Source: Candidatus Gottesmanbacteria bacterium (GTDB lineage: Bacteria > Patescibacteriota > Microgenomatia > 2-02-FULL-39-11). From it: a DNA stretch of 6,628 nt. Numbering within the stretch: position 1 is the first letter of the stretch; each line of letters opens with the position of its first letter. The stretch covers positions 1 through 6,628 of the forward strand of contig JACQJU010000045.1 in the NCBI GenBank assembly GCA_016204905.1, in the 5' to 3' direction. Position numbers and translations under genes: made by a program. Below, piece by piece: positions 6,598 to 6,628 of the stretch. The notes under the pieces are model-generated. The model worked only from the letters and a program-made list of their open reading frames with translations. It was not told the origin of the DNA and did not search any database.

Positions 6598-6628
6598 CCG
6601 CAAAAATTTTTACCCACTAATAAAATTG

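Noticed and set aside
6575..6611. Hairpin plus T run as a rho-independent terminator
   Set aside because: The stem is followed by CCGCAAAAA before the five T, so the T run is not adjacent. Position after the VR and the GAA loop fit a DGR hairpin better. A weak dual role cannot be excluded.
6602..6611. AAAAATTTTT palindrome
   Set aside because: A ten-base A/T palindrome in an AT-rich flank is not rare. It could bend DNA, but nothing ties it to a function.

Overview
The window appears to come from a bacterium with a compact genome, most likely of the Patescibacteria (Candidate Phyla Radiation), or from a mobile region within one. This is inferred from four things. The coding is dense and all on the plus strand. 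The base composition is moderately AT-rich. The start codons have no Shine-Dalgarno sequence in front of them. The C-terminal half of the last protein is of a kind I associate with diversity-generating retroelement (DGR) target proteins of those lineages. TGA, TAA and TAG all end genes here, so the code is not the TGA-as-glycine code of Gracilibacteria/SR1. No ribosomal or taxonomic marker is present, so the lineage is a guess.

Layout. Bases 1-354 hold the 3' end of an unrecognised gene cut by the window edge. After a short gap with a near-consensus promoter, 444-2027 encodes a TPR protein ending in a HEPN domain with the RNase motif RNALTHR (LA2681-like). Then 2067-4145 encodes an HEGGH zincin-like domain joined through an acidic linker to a CobT/CoxE-like von Willebrand A (vWA) domain. 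Next, 4164-4571 encodes a small orphan protein. Last, 4577-6517 encodes a MoxR/AAA_5-type ATPase whose C-terminus is a DGR-type, probably C-type-lectin-fold, variable domain. The final 130 or so bases of this gene are strikingly poor in A and rich in GC. They are followed by an array of CTTG motifs every 7-9 bases and then by a perfect 10-bp hairpin with a GAA loop. This is the expected layout of a variable repeat with its downstream homing signals. No gap between genes exceeds 300 bases.

Working model (inference). The ATPase and vWA-protease genes form a MoxR-vWA pair, with the small protein encoded between them as a possible adaptor. The hypervariable lectin-like tip of the ATPase would bind a changing ligand. 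ATP hydrolysis would pass the signal to the vWA-metalloprotease, and the TPR-HEPN RNase may be a second effector or an independent defence gene next door. This resembles the diversifying NTP-dependent conflict systems described for vWA-MoxR ternary modules. The reverse transcriptase and template repeat needed to diversify the target are not in the window and should lie downstream or elsewhere in the genome.
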